Source: Candidatus Accumulibacter similis (GTDB taxonomy: Bacteria; Pseudomonadota; Gammaproteobacteria; Burkholderiales; Rhodocyclaceae). Taken from it: a DNA stretch of 64,000 bases. The stretch covers positions 1,488,001-1,552,000 of the forward strand of contig CP054595.1 in NCBI GenBank assembly GCA_013347225.1, read 5' to 3'. Made by a program: the position numbers and the translations under genes. Shown in pieces: positions 27,616 through 35,131 of the stretch. How positions within the stretch are numbered: the first letter of the stretch is position 1; every line of letters starts with the position of its first letter. The notes under the pieces are model-generated. The model was not told where the DNA came from and made no database searches. It saw nothing but the letters and a program-made list of their open reading frames with translations.

Positions 27616-28068
27616 TCACTCCGTATTGTCGCCAGCCGTATAACCCGGCAGTCCAGCGGACACCGTGCCGGCGCCGCTGACTTCTGCGTTAGAACCCGCA
27701 TGCCAGCGCACGTAGTAGCCCTCGAAGTCGTTGCTCATGTACTGATCCCGGAACCAGGCCAGCATCTCGCTGACACAGCCAAACCCATCGTCCCTGGCAA
27801 ATGCGGCAGCGCGCGCGGTGTCCAGCCTGTCCCCATCAACCACGATCACGTTTTCAGCGCAGTCCATGCGGACGCTGGCCACCGATTCCACCTTAGCGGT
27901 GCGCAACAGCCTGGCATTCCTGGTACGCAACCCGGTGTAGAGCTTCAGCGTGTCGCCAGGAACCATCCGCTTGCCGTCCGTTCTCCACCTGCGGATCGTC
28001 TGGCGTTTGTCGCCGCACTCGACGCTGCCCGCGAATTGCTGTTTGAAATTCAGAAGATAGGTCGCCAT
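27616..28068 (-). CDS. ASCH-like domain protein, cassette 3 (inverted), reading through attC-2
   Basis: The product has 150 residues. The N-terminal 120 (MATYLLNFKQQFAGSVECGD, KRQTIRRWRTDGKRMVPGD, LKLYTGLRTRNARLL) resemble ASCH-type RNA-binding domains, with the conserved G-K-x-x-T-I-R and GD elements. Residues from about 127 to the end are encoded by attC-2 (27638-27694) and a few bases beyond. The TGA stop at 27616-27618 lies two bases before the methyltransferase ATG, inside its ribosome site. The two genes from different cassettes are therefore arranged like a coupled operon. Confidence 0.7.
   Translation of the reverse strand: MATYLLNFKQQFAGSVECGDKRQTIRRWRTDGKRMVPGDTLKLYTGLRTRNARLLRTAKVESVASVRMDCAENVIVVDGDRLDTARAAAFARDDGFGCVSEMLAWFRDQYMSNDFEGYYVRWHAGSNAEVSGAGTVSAGLPGYTAGDNTE
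27638..27694 (+). other. attC-2 recombination site
   Basis: R'' is GTATAAC (27638-27644) and R' is GTTAGAA (27688-27694). The stem is GTCCAGCGG...CCGCTGACTT. The 11 bases ending at R'' (AGCCGTATAAC) are the reverse complement of the start of cassette 2, confirming the cassette. The site lies inside the 3' end of the ASCH-like gene on the other strand. Confidence 0.9.
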
Positions 28069-28080
28069 GTCGCGCTCCAG

Positions 28081-28140
28081 TTCTAACTATCGTTTCCAGC
28101 GGGACGGGCCTCCGGCCCGCCCCTGAAACTGGCGTTGGGC
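28081..28140 (+). other. attC-3 recombination site
   Basis: R'' is TTCTAAC (28081-28087) and R' is GTTGGGC (28134-28140). The stem is GTTTCCAGCGGG/CCCGCCCCTGAAAC around a GGGCC/GGCCC core. It closes cassette 3; its left box matches the start of that cassette over eight bases. Confidence 0.88.
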
Positions 28141-28475
28141 GCTCGCGGGGGAAAGCGCATGAGTTCTCCTTGTGGTCGCAGCCGTCGGCCTCGTCTTCGC
28201 GGGAAGCTGCGGTCTCGCGTAGCGCTTCCGGTGGCAGCGTTACCGGGGCTGACGCGGCGGCTCGGTTGCCAGTTGTTCTTGTCCTGCGGCCGCATTGGCT
28301 CACGCGCTTGCGGCGAGGAGCCGTCAGCGAGGTTCTTGCCCGGTGGCCTCATTGCCTTACCGCTCAGCAGTGGCTACCCTCTTGGCTATTGGCCCAACCC
28401 GTCATTCCACCGGACGCCGGTGCAGCGTCGTTGCTTGTCCGGCGGCGCATCGGCCGGCGCCGGTGAATTCACACG
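28135..28475 (+). other. Cassette 4: no convincing gene
   Basis: This cassette of about 340 bases lies between attC-3 and attC-4. The longest open frames (for example + from 28159, or - up to 28352) are Arg/Pro-rich with no ribosome site and read into an attC, so I do not call a protein. It may be a non-coding cassette, may carry a small RNA or promoter, or may hold a decayed gene. Nothing else is visible. Confidence 0.5.
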
Positions 28476-28481
28476 TTCGGC
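28392..28481 (+). other. attC-4 recombination site
   Basis: R'' is GCCCAAC (28392-28398) and R' is GTTCGGC (28475-28481). Arms CATTCCACCGG and CCGGTGAATTC pair, with a longer terminal structure (about 90 bases in all) than in attC-1 and attC-2. Confidence 0.88.
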
Positions 28482-28516
28482 ATCACCTACCCGCTCTTCA
28501 CCGCTTCCTTGAGCCC

Positions 28517-29191
28517 ATGTCCACAGCAGCACTCCACGTAACCAAACTCGCTGCCGCCAAACGTCAGATCCAAGCCGCGATCAGGCTGTTCTTCTTGGAG
28601 GAGGATGAACTCGCTATCCATACGGTCGCGTCGGCCGCATATGGACTACTAAAGGATTTAAAGCGCGATCGCGGGCAGAGTGAAGCTGCCGACATCTATC
28701 GCACAGCCTTCTTCTATGTGGTTCGGGACTTTCGCCGTGGAACGCTCCCGGCGCATTTCACGTCTGACCCATCCATAATGGCTGAAGTCGAGCGCATTGC
28801 AGATGAACTTTTCTTCATCACTGCCGACTCCAAACTTCCCGACGTCAAGCTCACAATCCCCCAGGATGTCGAAAAGCAGTACTGGAACGAAAACAATAGG
28901 GCTGCAAACTTCCTGAAACACGCCGACCGAGACACCGACGGAACGCTCTCGCTAGAAAGGATTGACAACAATCGGCTTCTTCTCAAGTGCTGTTCTGCTT
29001 ATCAAGACATCGCTCCAGACGACCTAGGTAATGAAGAACTGGCATTTGCAGCATTCACCGCGGCAGGTAATCCCTCGCACCAAGCGACGGGATCCGATTT
29101 CGATTCTCTGGTTGAGTCGATGCGACGGGTGCCCAGCGAGCATCGCTTGCAGCGTTGCTACAAAGTCATCATTGAACTGAACGCAAGCTAA
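28517..29191 (+). CDS. Hypothetical cassette protein (cassette 5)
   Basis: The product has 224 residues from the ATG at 28517, shortly after the R' box. I do not recognise the family. It is mostly helical and charged, with no signal peptide or membrane helix. It includes AAIRLFFLEEDELAIHTVAS, KQYWNENNRAANFLKHADRD and LVESMRRVPSEHRLQRCYKV. The WNENNRAANFLKHA segment is strongly polar and may be a functional site. Base composition is lower in GC than the chromosomal genes around, as expected for an acquired cassette. Confidence 0.75.
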   Translation: MSTAALHVTKLAAAKRQIQAAIRLFFLEEDELAIHTVASAAYGLLKDLKRDRGQSEAADIYRTAFFYVVRDFRRGTLPAHFTSDPSIMAEVERIADELFFITADSKLPDVKLTIPQDVEKQYWNENNRAANFLKHADRDTDGTLSLERIDNNRLLLKCCSAYQDIAPDDLGNEELAFAAFTAAGNPSHQATGSDFDSLVESMRRVPSEHRLQRCYKVIIELNAS

Positions 29192-29207
29192 CGTTGGTGA
29201 CGGTGAT

Positions 29208-29274
29208 GCCGAACCCATCATTCCACAGGACCTGCGCGAAGAGCCGCGCAGGCCGGTGAATTCAGCCGTTAGGG
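29208..29274 (+). other. attC-5 recombination site
   Basis: R'' is GCCGAAC (29208-29214) and R' is GTTAGGG (29268-29274). The stem has CATTCCAC...CCGGTGAATTC arms and a CCTGCGCG/CGCGCAGG core. The 13 bases ending in R'' (GGTGATGCCGAAC) are the exact reverse complement of the start of cassette 5. Confidence 0.92.
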
Positions 29275-29306
29275 GGATGAATGGCCCACTTTCTACTCAG
29301 AGAGCA

Positions 29307-30095
29307 ATGATGAACAAGAACAAACCTTACGATTTCCCAGAGCTGTTCCGCGACTTTGTACTGATGCCCAAGTTCGATGAGAACATCGAATCTCTCGCGT
29401 CGTTAGCAGAGGCAGAGGATTGGGACTACAAGTGCACCGCGTCGCCTCATTCAAAACCAATACTCCGCAACTACATCACCTACACATACAAGCGGGTAGC
29501 CGAGGAGAAGAAGATCACAGTTACGTCCGGCGAAGAATTTGCTTGTTGGAACACCGGCCTGATTACAAGCAAACAAGAACCACTGTTCGCGCTTTTCGAA
29601 CGAAACAAGCTCGACGGCCGCCCGCAGTACTGGCACTTTTGGAAATTCAGCCGAAAGGGCGAATGGGACCTCAACAAATTTTCTTCCTTGCCTGAAATGG
29701 CCCACTACTTCGATGATCCATCAGTATTGGTCTTCGATACTCGAAAGGAACTTCGAGTCAACGTCGAACACATCATCGAAGACAACATCAATCGATTTCC
29801 GAACGAACTGAAGGCCATGAATCCGTTTGGCCTTCAGAACTTGGTCAAGGGAGCCATCGACACAGCTTCGGAACGGGTAAAGAGGAACTACAAGACCGCG
29901 ATTCCGCAGTACTACCAAGGGTCCATTCAGCTCCTGCTGCCGCTCACGTTGCTCGACCCGTCGCGTGCCGATTTGGCGCTTGTGGTCGAGCGGTTTAGCG
30001 ACTTCTATCGAGGCGCTACCTGTCTCACACTCGACATGGCCTACAACAATGCTAGGCAGCTCGCAAGGCCGGACCGTGACTGGCTCACCCCCTAA
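29307..30095 (+). CDS. DUF3825-like protein (cassette 6)
   Basis: The product has 262 residues from the ATG at 29307; an in-frame ATG at 29277 is possible. The sequence resembles DUF3825 proteins: an acidic start (KPYDFPELFRDFVLMPKFDE), ILRNYITYTYKRVAEEKK, CWNTGLITSKQEPLFALFER, and HIIEDNINRFPNELKAMNP near the C-terminal half. The family's function is unknown to me. The TAA stop is provided by the R'' box of attC-6, so the cassette is compact, and the GC content is low. Confidence 0.8.
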   Translation: MMNKNKPYDFPELFRDFVLMPKFDENIESLASLAEAEDWDYKCTASPHSKPILRNYITYTYKRVAEEKKITVTSGEEFACWNTGLITSKQEPLFALFERNKLDGRPQYWHFWKFSRKGEWDLNKFSSLPEMAHYFDDPSVLVFDTRKELRVNVEHIIEDNINRFPNELKAMNPFGLQNLVKGAIDTASERVKRNYKTAIPQYYQGSIQLLLPLTLLDPSRADLALVVERFSDFYRGATCLTLDMAYNNARQLARPDRDWLTP

Positions 30096-30185
30096 CATTT
30101 CGTTCCAGGGGACCGCCGGCAAGCTGCGCTTGCCGGTTCGCTCCGGGTTTTGCCCTCCGCCGGCCCCTGAACTCGAACGTTCGGC
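30090..30185 (+). other. attC-6 recombination site
   Basis: R'' is CCCTAAC (30090-30096) and R' is GTTCGGC (30179-30185). Long arms TTCCAGGGG and CCCCTGAA flank a GC-rich terminal structure, about 96 bases in all. CCCCCTAAC is the reverse complement of the first bases of cassette 6. Confidence 0.9.
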
Positions 30186-30188
30186 CCC

Positions 30189-30659
30189 ATGAAATCGCTC
30201 GGTGATCTGACCGTCCTGCTCGACGACTTCCGAAAGGTTGTCGGTCTTGCTGGCATGTCCTTGCCTCCGGCGGCGCTTTCGGTCGAGACATTGCCTGCTC
30301 CGCACAAACCGCCGTCTGCACTTCCGAGCGGAAAGGCTGCCGTTTATGTTTTCGTTTGGAATGGCCACTGCCTCAAGGTTGGAAAGGTCGGGCCAAAAAG
30401 TCAGGCGCGATTCACCAGCCAACACTACAGCCCAGCCAGTTCAAACAGCAATCTGGCCAAGTCTCTCGTTGCCGGTCACGAAAAGCTCGGGTTGTCGGGC
30501 ATCACCGAGTCCAACGTCGGCGCTTGGATCAAGGCAAACGTCGATCGTGTGAACTTTCTGCTCAGTGTCGAATGCGGCATCCCCGTGCTCACGCTTTTGG
30601 AGTCATTTCTCCAGTGCCGCCTAAGTCCCATCTTCGAGGGCTTTGGGAGTCAGCGATGA
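30189..30659 (+). CDS. GIY-YIG-like nuclease domain protein (cassette 7)
   Basis: The product has 156 residues and its ATG begins four bases after the R' box. After a helical lead (about 1-45), AAVYVFVWNGHCLKVGKVG fits a GIY-YIG core (VYV...LKVGKV). It is followed by RFTSQHYSPASSNSNLAKSL and a late Glu in LTLLESFLQCRLSPIFEG at the place of the catalytic metal ligand. GIY-YIG domains cut DNA or RNA, but catalytic competence here is uncertain. The 13-base complement CATGGGGCCGAAC after the gene confirms the cassette end. Confidence 0.75.
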   Translation: MKSLGDLTVLLDDFRKVVGLAGMSLPPAALSVETLPAPHKPPSALPSGKAAVYVFVWNGHCLKVGKVGPKSQARFTSQHYSPASSNSNLAKSLVAGHEKLGLSGITESNVGAWIKANVDRVNFLLSVECGIPVLTLLESFLQCRLSPIFEGFGSQR

Positions 30660-30668
30660 AAACATGGG

Positions 30669-30730
30669 GCCGAACCCATCATTCGAGCGGACCTGCGCGA
30701 AAAGCCGCGCAGGCCGCTCAATTCTGACGT
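30669..30730 (+). other. attC-7, interrupted in its R' box by a group II intron
   Basis: R'' is GCCGAAC (30669-30675) and the stem is CATTCGAGCGG...CCGCTCAATTC with a CCTGCGCG/CGCGCAGG core. The right box stops after GACGT at 30730, where the intron begins. Joining GT (30729-30730) to TGGGC (31386-31390) restores GTTGGGC, a proper R' box. Confidence 0.9.
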
Positions 30731-31385
30731 GTGCGCCGGGCATGGCGCGTTACTTCATAGGTGCAAGTCCTATGGCCCGGTTTTCGCAGAGCCGAAGGCA
30801 AGGAGAAGGGCAAGTGCGTCGTCGTGAGGCGAGGTGCGGAGGAAGCCCAATCCAAAGCTGCGGGGCGATGAACAAAAACCGGATATGAGGCGTGATGCAT
30901 CCGGGGCGAGCGGGCACGTGACCGCGAAGCCCTCCATCTGCGGCTGGGGTGCATTTTGTAAATCCGGCGTCTATGCAGCGAAGGTAACGAGTCTTACCCC
31001 GGGAGGTCTCCCCGGTGCCTCAGAGCAACGAGGCTGGGCGTTGGGTGACTGGCGCTGAATACCGTGGAGAAGTCAGCAGAGGGCATAGTAGGGTAGGCGA
31101 CGGCGAGGAGCCAGAGAGCCAACCGAAGGCCCGAACGGTGTTCCGTGAGGAACTGGAAAGAGAGGAGTAATCGTTGTCCAATGAAGACGATGACTGCATC
31201 CGACCGGATGAACGTGGGCTTGGAGCGGATAGAGATGAGGCTCCGGTTGCGGGCCGCGAAACCTTGGGCTGCTTCAGCCTTGGGCGACTCGACTCGTCGA
31301 CTCAATCTGCCGAACCGCCGTGTACGTGACCCGTCCGCACGGTGGTGTGGGAGGGGGGAGCCGTGAGGCTTCTCCCTATCCCGAT
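30731..31385 (+). mobile_element. ORF-less group II intron (probably IIC-attC type), copy 1
   Basis: The intron is 655 bases, beginning GTGCGCCGGGCATGG and ending CCCTATCCCGAT. It is identical to copy 2 (33298) over the first 362 bases except for four differences, covering the ribozyme 5' domains. The region that holds the reverse transcriptase in copy 2 is here only about 220 bases without an RT frame. Domain V is intact as a hairpin: CCGCCGTG (31315-31322) pairs with CACGGTGG (31338-31345). Excision would rejoin attC-7. Splicing and mobility would need the protein from copy 2 or elsewhere. Confidence 0.85.
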
Positions 31386-31408
31386 TGGGCATCATATTTG
31401 GAGACTGT

Positions 31409-32377
31409 ATGAGTGATTCGGAAGATGGTGGAAGCCTAGTTGGCGTAATTTCAGAGATCGGGTTGCCAGACATAACTGGTATTCCGCTTCCTGCGCCGGT
31501 CAAGCGATCTCTCTGGCGTGCGCTTGGCCGACTAATCACTGGTGCGGTTGAAGTGCCTGTTGCCTACCTAGAGGCACAAGCGGGAAAGATTCGCGCTCAT
31601 GGAAAGGGAACGGAGGCGGTCACGCTAGCAGCGGCAACTGCGGCAGCGCAACAGTTCGGTTCTGATCCAACTTTGGCCGATCGCGCGGTCAATTATTTCG
31701 GAGCGAAGATTGTTAGGGAACAGTTGAACCGTGAAGCAGTGGCCCGAGCCACAATGGAAGCTATTGCTGCATCCCCACCAGAAACAGAGCCTGAAGGCGC
31801 AGTGGATGAGGATTGGCTAACGGAGTTTACAGAGATTGCAGCAAAGAAATCTAACGTGGAAATTCGCGTTATCCTAGGTAGGATTCTTGCGGGTGAAATT
31901 ACGAAGCCCGGTACTTTTTCACCGGCGACGCTTCAAATTCTGACGACACTTAGCCAATCTACAGCGCGCAAATTTCAGTTGTTGTCAGGCATGAGCATAG
32001 CTGATGCGCGGGGCTTTACTTACGTCGTTACCGCGCCATTTCCAAAATTCCAGCAGGAGGGCTTAGTGGAACTTGGCGTTACCTACTCCGATTTCTTGAA
32101 CCTACAGTCCTCGGGATTATTGGCGCCGGCACTAACAAGCCAGCTTGATCTAAATCCAAATGTCAATGTGGTCCGCGCTGATTACGTAGGGCAACCATTC
32201 GCGCTAAGGCTTTCTGACGCTTCCAAGAAGATTGCAAACACACAGATCACTGTGTTCTCTGCTATCGGTCACGAATTGCGGAGTGTTATTCCACTTGAGC
32301 GGAATGACGCTTACGACGTAAAGCTGCGAACTTGGTTGGCTAACCAGTCCGTCAGTATTGAGTTCGTCACGACATGA
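31409..32377 (+). CDS. DUF2806-like protein (cassette 8)
   Basis: The product has 322 residues; the ATG at 31409 has a GGAG site. The middle carries WLTEFTEIAAKKSNVEIRV and LGRILAGEITKPGTFSPATL, a pattern I associate with DUF2806. The N-terminal third is helical (PAPVKRSLWRALGRLITGAV), perhaps membrane-associated. The function is unknown. The codon and base pattern is clearly more AT-rich than in neighbouring chromosomal genes. The stop is one base before the R'' box of attC-8, a compact cassette layout. Confidence 0.78.
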   Translation: MSDSEDGGSLVGVISEIGLPDITGIPLPAPVKRSLWRALGRLITGAVEVPVAYLEAQAGKIRAHGKGTEAVTLAAATAAAQQFGSDPTLADRAVNYFGAKIVREQLNREAVARATMEAIAASPPETEPEGAVDEDWLTEFTEIAAKKSNVEIRVILGRILAGEITKPGTFSPATLQILTTLSQSTARKFQLLSGMSIADARGFTYVVTAPFPKFQQEGLVELGVTYSDFLNLQSSGLLAPALTSQLDLNPNVNVVRADYVGQPFALRLSDASKKIANTQITVFSAIGHELRSVIPLERNDAYDVKLRTWLANQSVSIEFVTT

Positions 32378-32378
32378 G

Positions 32379-32468
32379 GCCCAACCCTGCGGTCAAGGCG
32401 CTCCCTTCGGTCGCTGGGACGCCGCGCGATAAACCGCCGCGCAGCGCCCCTTACCTTTGACGTTGGGG
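32379..32468 (+). other. attC-8 recombination site
   Basis: R'' is GCCCAAC (32379-32385) and R' is GTTGGGG (32462-32468). Outer pairing AACCCTGCGGTCAAGGCGC/GCGCCCCTTACC is imperfect and the terminal loop is long. R'' complements the restored GTTGGGC created by splicing of the upstream intron, confirming that 31386 is the cassette 8 boundary. Confidence 0.85.
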
Positions 32469-32474
32469 GTCTTC

Positions 32475-33230
32475 ATGTCGCGTGTTGTAAATGCCTGGAT
32501 ACAGCTAAACCGCGATGCTCGTCGCGTGTGTAAGGAGGCGGTTACCCGCCTCTCTGCCCGGACGAGCCATGATCCATTTATTGGCATCCACACGGCGTTC
32601 TTACACAAAGCCACCGAGACGTTGTCTGCCGTTAATGTCTTGTATGCACACCAACTGGAGGAACCGGCACAAGCACTAATACGAATTCTCTTCGAGTTGC
32701 GAATTAACTTCGACTGCCTGTTAACAATGGCTCGACGCGACTCCCAATATGCATTTCGGCGTGTGGCCGATAGCATGATGGTCGAAAAGATAAAACAGGC
32801 TCGCGCATCTCAGTTTGGCGGCATTCCTCCTGAGAGACAGGAGGAGCTTGAAAATCTCGAAAAGGAAATTGCACAACGCTATTCGCCTGAAGAATTCACA
32901 AAGCTGCGAAAGCACGGTTTTACGGGGATACCAATTGAACAGCGCGCAGCTATGACAGGCCATGAGGTTGCCTATAGCATTGTCTACCGCAATTTTTCAA
33001 GGAATGTCCACTCAACGGACTATCTGGAGAGCTACATAAAGACTGGTATGCATACCTCCGAGGATCACGAGGCCTACCGCGAAAGCAGAGACGTTGCAGC
33101 TCACTACACAGCGCATTTCTCAGCGGTGGGAATGGCAGAGTTTGCTAACCACGTGTTTAGCCTAGGCCTTGACGAAGAACTGGATGCTTTGGGAAAGAGG
33201 CAGAGGAAAATTAAGGCTCTCGATGCATAG
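32475..33230 (+). CDS. DUF5677-like protein (cassette 9)
   Basis: The product has 251 residues and is all-helical, beginning MSRVVNAWIQLNRDARRVCK. ALIRILFELRINFDCLLTMA and VYRNFSRNVHSTDYLESYIK fit DUF5677-type proteins. The R-N-F-S-R-N-V-H stretch spells an R-x6-H spacing reminiscent of HEPN ribonucleases; whether it is catalytic is unknown. There is no signal peptide. The gene is AT-rich and compact, with the ATG seven bases after R' and the stop six bases before the next R''. Confidence 0.78.
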   Translation: MSRVVNAWIQLNRDARRVCKEAVTRLSARTSHDPFIGIHTAFLHKATETLSAVNVLYAHQLEEPAQALIRILFELRINFDCLLTMARRDSQYAFRRVADSMMVEKIKQARASQFGGIPPERQEELENLEKEIAQRYSPEEFTKLRKHGFTGIPIEQRAAMTGHEVAYSIVYRNFSRNVHSTDYLESYIKTGMHTSEDHEAYRESRDVAAHYTAHFSAVGMAEFANHVFSLGLDEELDALGKRQRKIKALDA

Positions 33231-33236
33231 CCAGAC

Positions 33237-33297
33237 CCCCAACCCGGCGCTCAACCGGACCTGCGCAAAAAGCCGCGCAGGCCGGTTAGCTCTACGT
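33237..33297 (+). other. attC-9, interrupted in its R' box by a group II intron
   Basis: R'' is CCCCAAC (33237-33243); arms CAACCGG/CCGGTTAG flank a CCTGCGC/GCGCAGG core. The site stops after CTACGT (33297), where the intron begins, and resumes with TGGGC at 35132. The ten bases GACCCCCAAC are the reverse complement of the cassette 9 start. Confidence 0.9.
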
Positions 33298-35131
33298 GTG
33301 CGCCGGGCATGGCGCGTTACTTCATAGGTGCAAGTCCTATGGCCAGGTTTTCGCAGAGCCGAAGGCAAGGAGAAGGGCAAGTGCGTCGTCGTGAGGCGAG
33401 GTGCGGAGGAAGCCCAATCCAAAGCTGCGGGGCGATGAACAATAACCGGATATGAGGCGTGATGCATCCGGGGCGAGCGGGCACGTGACCGCGAAGCCCT
33501 CCATCTGCGGCTGGGGTGCATTTTGTAAATCCGGCGTCCATGCAGCGAAGGTAACGAGTCTTACCCCGGGAGGTCTCCCCGGTGCCTCAGAGCAACGAGG
33601 CTGGGCGTTGGGTGACTGGCGCTGAATGCCGTGGAGAAGTCAGCAGAGGGCATAGTAGGTGGCGCTTCCCACCGAAGGCCCGAACGATGAAAGACGAAGG
33701 ACCGTGACGAAGAGAGACGGGATCGCATCTGACCACCTGCCCCTGCAGGCTGCGGCTACCCCGCAGGATGAACTCGTCGCTGGTTTGTCAGGGAAACCCG
33801 AGTCGATTCCTTCCCAAGCGTTGCTGGCCCAGGTACTGGATCGGGCCAATTTGCGACGCGCCCTGAAGCAAGTGCGCCAGAACAAGGGTGCGCCGGGTCT
33901 CGACGGCATGACCGTTGAGGCACTTCCGGACTACCTCCGACACCACTGGCCGGAAATCCGCGAGCAACTGGAAGCGGGCCGCTACCGTCCGCAACCGGTC
34001 AAGCGCGTGGAAATCGACAAGGCCGACGGGAAGAAACGCCCGCTGGGCATCCCTACGGTGTTGGACCGCTTCATCCAGCAAGCCATCGCGCAAGTTGTCT
34101 CGGCGCTATGGGAACCGCACTTTCACCCCCAGAGCTACGGATTCCGCCCGAAGCGCTCGGCCCACCAGGCCGTCCGTGCCGTCCAGGCCAATATCCGAGG
34201 CGGCTACCACTGGGTGGTGGATATGGACCTGCAAGCCTTCTTCGACCGGGTGAATCATGACCGGCTGATGGCGCGGCTGAAAAGTCGCTGCCCGGACGCC
34301 GACCTGCTGCGCCTGATCAATCGCTTCCTGAAGGCTGGCGTGAGCATCGAGGGTCAGATACACCCCACGACCCTCGGCGTGCCGCAAGGCGGCCCGCTCT
34401 CGCCTGTGCTGGCTAACGCGGTGCTGGATGAACTGGATTGGGAACTGGACCGGCGCGGCCACTGCTTTGCCCGTTACGCCGACGACTGCAACATCCTCGT
34501 CAAGAGCAAGCGTGCGGGTGAGCGCGTGATGGCCAGCGTGACACGCTTTGTCAGTGACTCGCTGCGGCTCACAGTGAATCCGTTGAAGAGCGCGGTCGAT
34601 CGGCCCATGAACCGCAAGTTCCTGGGCTTCACGGTCAGTCGCAACGGTGCCAAGCTCAAGGTGGCCGACAAGGCCCTCGACAAGCTCAAGGACCGCGTGC
34701 GGGAACTGACCCGTCGGACAAGAGGCACCACCTTCGCCGCCGTCGTCGCAGAGCTTAGAGAAACCCTGCTTGGTTGGAAAGCGTACTTCGGAATCGCCGA
34801 AGTGCTGAGCCCTCTGCGCGACCTCGACAAGTGGGTACGACGCAAGTTACGCTGCTATCTCTGGAAGCAATGGGGTCGAGCGGGCTATCGGGAACTGCGC
34901 AAACGCGGCGTGTCTGTGCGTGAAGCGTGGCATACCAGCAAGTCCGCACACGGTCCATGGCGGGTGTCGCAGACGCCGGCCCTGTCGATCGCGCTCCCGT
35001 TGCGCTTCTTCGAACAAATGGGACTACCGAGCCTTGCGCCGCGGTAGGAATTTGCTTCATCGAACCGCCGGATACGTGACCCGTTCGTCCGGTGGTGTGG
35101 GGGGAGCCGTGAGGCTTCTCCCTATCCCGAT
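33298..35131 (+). mobile_element. Group II intron with reverse transcriptase (probably IIC-attC type), copy 2
   Basis: The intron is 1834 bases, from GTGCGCCGGGCATGG to CCCTATCCCGAT, inserted between GT and T of an attC R' box on the array's top strand. The ribozyme 5' domains occupy 33298-33659; the RT gene fills domain IV. Domain V is the hairpin CCGCCGGA (35065-35072)/TCCGGTGG (35088-35095). A short domain VI-like hairpin (GGGGGAG...CTTCTCCC) precedes the 3' end. Position immediately downstream of an attC hairpin is the hallmark of IIC-attC introns. Confidence 0.9.
33704..35047 (+). CDS. ltrA: Group II intron reverse transcriptase/maturase
   Basis: The product has 447 residues from the GTG at 33704 after an AAGGA site; a GTG at 33659 would add 15 residues. 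RT blocks are visible: LRRALKQVRQNKGAPGLDGM, KKRPLGIPTVLDRFIQQAIA, SYGFRPKRSAHQAVRAVQ, VVDMDLQAFFDRVNHDRL, GVPQGGPLSPVLANAVLDEL and the catalytic FARYADDCNI. A maturase (X) domain ends the protein (LLGWKAYFGIAEVLSPL, DLDKWVRRKLRCYLWKQW). No HNH endonuclease domain is seen, as in class C introns. It would support splicing and reverse splicing of copy 2 and possibly of copy 1. Confidence 0.93.
   Translation: MTKRDGIASDHLPLQAAATPQDELVAGLSGKPESIPSQALLAQVLDRANLRRALKQVRQNKGAPGLDGMTVEALPDYLRHHWPEIREQLEAGRYRPQPVKRVEIDKADGKKRPLGIPTVLDRFIQQAIAQVVSALWEPHFHPQSYGFRPKRSAHQAVRAVQANIRGGYHWVVDMDLQAFFDRVNHDRLMARLKSRCPDADLLRLINRFLKAGVSIEGQIHPTTLGVPQGGPLSPVLANAVLDELDWELDRRGHCFARYADDCNILVKSKRAGERVMASVTRFVSDSLRLTVNPLKSAVDRPMNRKFLGFTVSRNGAKLKVADKALDKLKDRVRELTRRTRGTTFAAVVAELRETLLGWKAYFGIAEVLSPLRDLDKWVRRKLRCYLWKQWGRAGYRELRKRGVSVREAWHTSKSAHGPWRVSQTPALSIALPLRFFEQMGLPSLAPR

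Noticed and set aside
30834..31366. Small frames inside intron copy 1 considered as an intron-encoded protein
   Set aside because: None contains reverse transcriptase motifs, and most lie in sequence shared with the ribozyme of copy 2.
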